Positions 43,600 through 49,097 of a DNA stretch of 49,097 bases are shown here, one piece after another (position 1 is the first letter of the stretch; each line of letters opens with the position of its first letter). The DNA is from Chara braunii (lineage: Eukaryota > Streptophyta > Charophyceae > Charales > Characeae): assembly GCA_003427395.1 (NCBI GenBank), contig BFEA01000730.1, forward strand, positions 1-49,097. The letters are read 5' to 3'. The notes beneath the pieces were generated by a model that saw only the letters and a list, made by a program, of their open reading frames with translations, was not told the DNA's origin and did no database searches. A program made the position numbers and the translations under genes.

Positions 43600-44503
43600 G
43601 GCTCGACATACAAAGCGTTACTCACCTCAACCTTGTGTTCAGCAAATGATTGGGCTTCAAGGGAGGACTGCTGATTTGCATCAGATTCAGTCTCCCCTGC
43701 TGTAGAGTTTGCTGAAGTTGACTCTACGCTGCAGCCTATAACAATCTTGTACCTTATGGTTTGGTTTTTGGCAATGCAGGCATACCCCCTTCTTGAGTCT
43801 CCCCCGCCAGTCATTTTCAGTAATCCGGAAGTCGACCCAAGGTTTAGTAGTCGCATCCTCCGGTTTAGGTGGGATCTTGACTCCCTTGGGAAGTTGGACA
43901 TAGTTCTTCCTTGCACTCCGATTCGGCCCCTTTGTATTGACAGTCTTTTTGAAGGCAGTAAATTTTTCTTCTTCGTGGTTTGCGTCGGACTCATTGGCCA
44001 TTCTTGTTCTTGGTCGTCACCAAGAGTGGGGTCCTCTGCATCGGCTTCTTCTTCAACCTTCAGCAGGTCATGCACAACAAAACGGTTGCTGCCTTTGACC
44101 GCCTGCCGCGCATGAGCTTTTTGCTGCCTGTTGTGGTGACGAGGTCTACAGCCTCAAGACTAACTATGTCCTTCAGTAAGGTGAACCAATCAGTTTAACC
44201 AATGAAGTCCCTGCCCAGGCGATTAGTAAAGCTAGTGGGAACCGCGCCTTTGACCACATCCAAGCAAGATTGAGCAGTCAATTCCAATCCGGATGTACCG
44301 AACATCTTGCTAAGGTAGGTCTGCAGGCTTTTCATGCAGTCCGTCCATTTACTGCGCTTGATTTTGTCAAGCTGGATTCTTGCCCTTGCTGCAGTGTGTG
44401 GATCCAGGTAAAGCTTTCATAATTGTGAAATGAGGAGTTCCTTGAGGGAGGCAACCGGGGTGGTCTTAAGCCACCTTGTTAGTTCTATTTTGTGAGTCCC
44501 AGC
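43560..44503 (-). pseudogene. Gypsy B gag, C-terminal half with zinc knuckle
   Basis: Frames at 44001-43687 and 44075-43560 overlap through shifts. The knuckle CLHCQKPNHKVQDC (CCHC spacing 2-4-4) lies near 43800. Between 44503 and 44080 more gag is readable (MKSLQTYLSKMFGTSGLELT) with stops near 44420 and 44197. Gag coats the RNA genome in the virus-like particle; this copy is broken. Confidence 0.8.
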
Positions 44504-45490
44504 TCACGTAGCTTGGACCTCTAAGAAACCCCGCACGACCGGCTCAACATTCATTCCCATGATCACGGGCTGGGTCTCAGGTTCAGTCCCCAGAACCTCG
44601 AAGTATGCCCTCATGGAGCTGATCCAGGATTCGATGTCTTCTTTGCCATCGTACTTAGACGGTATTTGAACCGCCTTTCGGTCCACATAGGGACCGGCGT
44701 AGTTGGGACCAACACCTGCTGGTTTCAATCTTGGGGCTGCAACAGTTGCGGAATTTTCAGCCTCGTTGCTTGTCACAGCAACAGCGGAATCTGCACCTGT
44801 TGCAGGTCCCGAGGGGGTTGCCATCACATTCAAGGACGAAGATACAGTAAGAGAGGCAGAGGTAGTTTCAATTGCAGCTTCAGGTCCAGGGGGTAGAGGA
44901 AGAGGGTTGGCCACTTGGGCTTGTCGCAGCTCAACCACCTCCTTTGTCAATTTGTGGTACTTGCGGGTCATATCAGTCAGATCATCTTGAAGTGTCCGCA
45001 ACTTTGCGAAGACTTCAGCGATCTGAGTGGTATGATCTTCAAGATTCCTGACTTGTACAAGGGCGGTGAGTATAGACTGCAACTGTTCCCCACACTGCTC
45101 TTCAGTCAGTGAGGGAACAGTCTCTAGGATGGCCACCTGCCTTTTCAACAATGACTCCTTCCTCTCCTTTTCTGCCTCCTGTTCCCTTTTGGTTGCACTA
45201 TCTAGGAGTGCTTGTAGGTACGATTTTTCCGCATCACTGACTGCATCTAACAAGGTCCGCCATTGCACCGAAGTTAGTTGAGCCATTTTTGGACCGCTAG
45301 TATTGACAGGTGGGTCAGAGAGTCGCGAAGCAGCAAAAGAATCAATTAGACTCTCAAGAGGTTCACTCCCCTTCTTACTTGGACGAACACTCCTTTTCCC
45401 AGTCCTTGCCCACTCCAGACGGTCACTTTCCCTCTCTCCCTTCTCTCTCTCCCTCCTCTCTCTCTCTTCTTTCTGGCGGCGGGTCTCCAC
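44504..45490 (-). pseudogene. Gypsy B gag, N-terminal half
   Basis: 328 residues from the Met at 45490. A very charged start (METRRQKEERERREREKGER) is followed by two heptad-like coiled-coil stretches at about 75-120 and 148-192, an Ala/Ser/Thr linker, and a capsid start (IPSKYDGKEDIESWISSMRA). It ends at a stop at 44504 within capsid (FLEVQAT-stop); gag-like sequence continues in the same frame, so the stop is premature. Confidence 0.85.
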
Positions 45491-46813
45491 GGGCGTCGGA
45501 AATGAACTCAGAAAAACAGACTTGAAAGCTTAGAGAAGAGAAGGTAGAACTCCTAGCCGGAGCAACATTTCATTTGGACGTAGAAAGCAGCAAACCAAAG
45601 AAAAACAAACAAGTTCAAATGAGAGCTTTGATCCAGCGACCGGTCTGATCAGACTGCATACGAGGTCCTCTCGAGTCCAGTCTGACCAGTTCCGTGACCA
45701 TACAAAAAATCAGACAACGAGTGACTAAATTCAACAATGAAGAATTGAGTGGTGTACAGGGTGCGAGTCAAGCCACAGACAGTGCAACCAAAAGACATGC
45801 AAAACGTCTCAGCCAAGATCCCCTCGGCAGTGGGTGTCCTAATCCAAGAAGAATAAACTCTGTATCCCAGCCAAGAAGACAAGGGGCCAATGCCTAACCG
45901 ATTTGGGTCCAGAGGCTCTTCTTGTTTGGGCCCGGTTTCGCTGGGTCCCAGAGGTCCCACGTAGGTCGCAACCAGGTCCCGACCAAGAGGAGTTCCACAT
46001 GGACTTAGTTTAGTCTCTACTGCACTGAAAAACAAAATTTCAACTTCTGGCAGAACCTATAGACTACAACCGTTCAGAGATGAAAAGACAAAGCACCGTA
46101 GAAAGACTCAGCATTTAGGTCAAGATACTTCATTTTCCATCCATCAGGTGAGTAGGTGGATCACATGCATTCAATCACACAATCAAGACCACAGAGGAGT
46201 AGGAAAAGAAACCCAAAGTACACCAGCAAGACAATCAATACCATACACACATTCATGGGCATCCCGTAGGTGCACGACACTTACCTGAGTGGCCTTGAGC
46301 TTTGAGATGAATAAAACTCACCCCCCTCTCATGTGATCCTCCTGACCCCTCTAACGCTACCCCTACACTAGTGTCCTATCTCCTAGGAGGGTCTGACTCC
46401 AACACCCAAGTGCAACGCGGGATCCCCCGTTGATGCTGAAGAACAAAGTAGCAACTTGCAGTCCGTAGATGCTGAGTGGTCGCTGAACCTCAAGCTTGCC
46501 TACTTGAGGGTAGCCCTTAAGTTGCCAAGTGCCTCCCTTGAATCAGATTCCAGGTGCGAGTGTCTCTCACTGTCGCCTCTCTCAAATTGTCGCATGAAGC
46601 CTCCTCGAAATGTCTCGCCACCCTAATCTCACTCTCAAACAACCTGGTTAGGTTCTATGTCGACCCCACATGACCTAACTAGGTGGGGGCACCTTCCCTC
46701 AACCACGTTGCCCCACTTCCCTTCACCAACCAACCCTAACCCTAAGCGGTGCCCTGATCCACTTAGGTTAGGGTTAGGGCAACAAAGTCAACTCTCACCA
46801 GCAAGTAGAATCC
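45491..46813 (-). mobile_element. Gypsy B 5' leader
   Basis: 1.3 kb between the primer site and gag, without a long frame. 45855-46813 aligns with the Gypsy C leader. Long leaders are common in large plant Gypsy elements. Confidence 0.75.
46731..46779 (-). promoter_or_regulatory. Telomere-like hexamer hairpin in Gypsy B leader
   Basis: CAACCCTAACCCTAAGCGG (46731-46749) opposite CCACTTAGGTTAGGGTTAGGG (46759-46779), about 35-80 nt from the primer site, as in Gypsy C. The loop differs in sequence and length between the copies while both arms are kept. Confidence 0.6.
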
Positions 46814-46825
46814 GCTCTGATACCA
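46814..46825 (-). promoter_or_regulatory. Primer-binding site, tRNA-iMet type (Gypsy B)
   Basis: Minus strand TGGTATCAGAGC, one base from the LTR end at 46827; identical to the site in Gypsy C. Confidence 0.9.
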
Positions 46826-46826
46826 A

Positions 46827-47526
46827 TGTTATGATCGTGACCAATTTCGAGATACACATCCATCAGAAAGTACAATGTCGTCCAATTGCAGAAAGAAATG
46901 AATGAACTTGAGAGGAGAGAGAGGATTAGAAGAAGAAGAAGAAGTAAGAAAGAAGAAGAAGAAGATGTACACCAGCAAAGACAATGACAAGACTCTTCTT
47001 CTTCGCCCAACAATCTCCTCCTCCTTATCTCTTCCTTCTCTTATTCATACAAGAAATAATAATACAATGTTGAATGGCTGATCCAGAATCAATGTCCGAG
47101 TCCCTCTTCTACTGCAGGTATCGCTTGAGATCCACCATAGCCATAGCAGCCTCCCCACTCTTCACTCTCATAGGTCGAGGCTATGGCGGACTACTAGGCC
47201 TTGCCCAGATGCCCAAAGGAGAACCCAAAGCAATTATGGCTGCTCTAGTTCAGGCCGCCATGCCCAACCCTGCCTTGAAGCTTCTTGGTGTGGCTCTCCC
47301 CAGTTGGAGACTCCCTGCTGCAGCGCCCACCAAGGTGATGAAGATGGCTGCCACCATAGCCAGGTAAGTACCCTTGGCGCTCCTCCCCCTTCCTTCCTTT
47401 TCCTCCCTCGTGTCCTTCTCCTTCCTCCCCAGCAGCACTGCTCCGGCATAGCGCTGCTCCAGCCAGCGCTCCACCAGTGTGTCGCCAAACTTGCACACCC
47501 AAAAAGAGGCCGGACTCTCTGCCCGG
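46827..47526 (-). mobile_element. 5' LTR of Gypsy B, interrupted by repeat X
   Basis: 700 bp homologous to the low part of the 3' LTR. Homology stops after GCCCGG at 47526, where the 3' LTR continues CCCGAAGATATAGCGG but this copy continues TGTCGGGACTGG, the end of X. It carries antisense AGGTAAGTA at 47362. The rest of the LTR should lie beyond the window. Confidence 0.9.
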
Positions 47527-48039
47527 TGTCGGGACTGGTGAGTCCCGAATAACATCCCGTCACTCGAGAGACTGTATATGGCAGATTTGTGCACAGCAGA
47601 GAAAATCGGAAGCAAGGAGGATGGAAGGATTAAAGGGGCAGGCACAGGCGCTTGGGATCTAGAGGCTGCCCGAAAGTCGCTGGGGCCGTGGAATCGCGAG
47701 GAAATTAACGGAACGGGAGGTGGCAAGGGACCGCAAGAGGATGGCAAAGGCGACCCTTCCCTCGAAAAGGGAGAAGGACCGCCGATAAAAGAAAACACCA
47801 TGGGGCGCACGCCGCAAGGAGAAGAGGAAGGGAGAAGAGATAGTAAGGTGCCGACGCGAGAAAATGTAGCCAGGTCGAGAGGGTCGCTGGGACGCAACGT
47901 CGAGGAGACCAATGGACCACGGGCTAAGTGAGGACCGTGCCCGGAGGGGACGGCACGCGAGACGAGAGAAGACACGAGGAAAGGAGGTTGCCATGAGGCA
48001 GAAAAATGGCAAGAGTGTCAACAGGACCGCCGTCGGGAT

Positions 48040-48294
48040 GTGGTACCGGTGGGACAAAGCGCCGGGGACCACACGAGACTAGACAAAAACGTGGTACCGG
48101 TGGGACAAAGAGTCGGGGACCACACGGGACTAGACAAAAATGTGGTACCAATGGGACGAAATGCCGGGGACCACACGAGACTAGACAAAAACGTGGTACC
48201 GATGGGACAAAGTGCCAGGGGCCACATGGGACTAGGCAACAATGTGGTACCAGTGGGATAAGGTGCCGGGGACCACACGGGACTAAGACTAGTG
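48040..48294 (+). repeat. 51-bp tandem repeat, five units
   Basis: GTGGTACC starts at 48040, 48091, 48142, 48193 and 48244, exactly 51 bp apart. Unit: GTGGTACCGGTGGGACAAAG, then GCCGGGGACCACACGAGACT and AGACAAAAAC. Frames on both strands stay open because 51 is divisible by 3. Confidence 0.95.
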
Positions 48295-48760
48295 TCGGGG
48301 ACTAGTGTCGGGGACTAGTGCGGGACAAGTGGCGGGAACTATGACGTCCCAAGGAATAATTGCGGCACGACATGTGGTACAAAAAAATAAAACAAGTGGC
48401 ACCGTCAAGATCGGGGATCTTGACGGCCAAAAATATTAGCACCACTAGTGCAAGCACTAGTGGGAGCAAGCAAGAGGGCCAAAAGAAAAGTAAAGAATAA
48501 AGAAAACAAGTGCTAGAGGCATGGGAGCAATCTGAAAAATCTCGGATTGGCCTCCCCCAAGAAAAAGGAGCCAAAAGAGACTTCATGTAAAAAATAGGCA
48601 CTTCGGGGGAAAATCGGAGTATGAGCCCCTACCGTTTGGGAGAGAGGGGCAAACGGTAGCTCCCAAGGGCATGGAAGGGCCACAACTGCAGTCCGAGAAA
48701 TAACGGACTGGCCCTTGGGAATAAGAAGGGTCAAAACTAAGAGGAAGAGGTAAGAAAAGG

Positions 48761-49097
48761 GCCTTAACGGCTAGTTGACACTTGGCATGCAAAAAGAAAA
48801 GAGAAAAAAAAAAGAAAATATGGGAGAATGAGACAAGGAGAGTGAGAGGGAGTGAGTGAGTTGGCCGTCAGTAGGGACTGCAGCAAGTAGGGACTGCCGA
48901 GTCCCAACTGTCCAAGGTAGGAGGAAAAAAATAAAAAAAAATAAAAATAAGAAAAGAGCCTTAACGGTTAGTTGACACTTGGCATGCTAAAAGAAAAAGA
49001 AAAAAAAAGAAAAATGGGGAGTAAGAGAGGATGAGTGAGTTGGCCGTCAGTTGGGACTGCAGCAAGTAAGGACTGACAAGTCCCAACTGTCCACAAG
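48761..49097 (+). repeat. ~197-bp tandem units in X
   Basis: GCCTTAACGG starts at 48761 and 48958. Each is followed by TAGTTGACACTTGGCATGC, an A/G-rich stretch, GAGTGAGTTGGCCGTCAGT and CAAGTCCCAACTGTCCA or GAGTCCCAACTGTCCA. The second unit runs to the window end. Confidence 0.85.

Larger units (their letters stand above)
38613..47526 (-). mobile_element. Gypsy B: Ty3/Gypsy chromovirus, degenerate
   Basis: About 8.9 kb, minus strand: 5' LTR (cut by X at 47526), primer site, 1.3-kb leader, gag with coiled coil and CCHC knuckle, protease, RT, RNase H, integrase, chromodomain-like tail, polypurine tract, 3' LTR. Same family as Gypsy C. At least seven stops or frameshifts, so not autonomous. The far end of the 5' LTR lies beyond the window, so target-site duplications cannot be checked. 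Confidence 0.93.
47527..49097 (+). mobile_element. Repeat X copy 2, 5' part, cut by window end
   Basis: Starts TGTCGGGACTGG with terminal hairpin TCGGGACT-GGTG-AGTCCCGA (47529-47548). It contains the 51-bp array and hairpins CCACTAGTGC-AA-GCACTAGTGG (48442-48463) and CAGTCCG...CGGACTG (48689-48710). The last is enclosed by TCCCAAGGGC (48661-48670) and GCCCTTGGGA (48711-48720). Two ~197-bp units follow. Homologous to 11062 back to about 9820 on the other strand. The TG start within an LTR target suggests an LTR or LTR-like end. Confidence 0.7.

Noticed and set aside
47250-47975. 241-residue minus-strand open frame
   Set aside because: It runs across the junction between repeat X and the Gypsy B LTR, so it is a chance chimera of two repeats.
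48006-48305. 99-residue frame with 17-residue repeats
   Set aside because: Direct translation of the 51-bp tandem repeat. All frames stay open because of the period, and the repeat is diverged in copy 1.

Overview
This window is repeat-dense nuclear DNA from a eukaryote of the green lineage. I found no intact cellular gene. The evidence for a plant-type host is: two gag-pol chromoviruses (Ty3/Gypsy) primed by initiator tRNA-Met; a plant-mitochondrial-type small-subunit rRNA fragment embedded in a satellite; and purine-rich, (CA)n and (CT)n tracts. The mitochondrial fragment keeps rather bacterial-like positions, and the Gypsy proteins look to me like those of charophyte algae or early land plants rather than angiosperms. 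That placement is a guess. Ns at 14498-14627 and single Ns elsewhere mark a draft assembly.

Layout. 1-3220: non-coding DNA with a purine tract and a 53-bp minisatellite. 3221-6952: about 21 copies of a 172-bp satellite, interrupted by a mitochondrial rrn18 fragment. 6955-7560: a GAA-rich, LTR-like relic. 7561-11062: a hairpin-rich LTR-like repeat, called X here (second copy, opposite orientation, 47527-49097 and beyond). 11063-13259: 5' leader and LTR of a Gypsy copy (C) of the same family as element B. 13260-14497: unassigned. 14628-17125 and 34811-37300: two direct copies of a ~2.5-kb repeat, each bounded by (CA)n and each carrying a minimal hammerhead ribozyme. 17126-21826: AT-rich, mostly unassigned. 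21827-29233: Gypsy A, minus strand. 29234-34704: decayed Penelope-like (PLE) element with an unknown Pro/Thr-rich ORF1 and a broken reverse transcriptase, plus strand. 37301-38612: unassigned. 38613-47526: Gypsy B, minus strand, its 5' LTR interrupted by X.

How it fits together. The most interesting unit is 14628-37300: a PLE-type reverse transcriptase ORF flanked by same-orientation repeats (pLTR-like) with hammerhead ribozymes on the same strand, and Gypsy A nested inside. Hammerhead-bearing pLTRs are a known hallmark of PLEs. The RT resembles the large family common in invertebrates whose motif B reads GIPMG-x-x-C-(S/A)-P, and I suspect the Chlamys/Naiad-type clade. A strongly structured, pseudoknot-capable segment follows the RT stop directly. 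All three retroelement coding regions are broken by stops and frameshifts; A and B have each lost one Asp of the RT YxDD box, but a different one.
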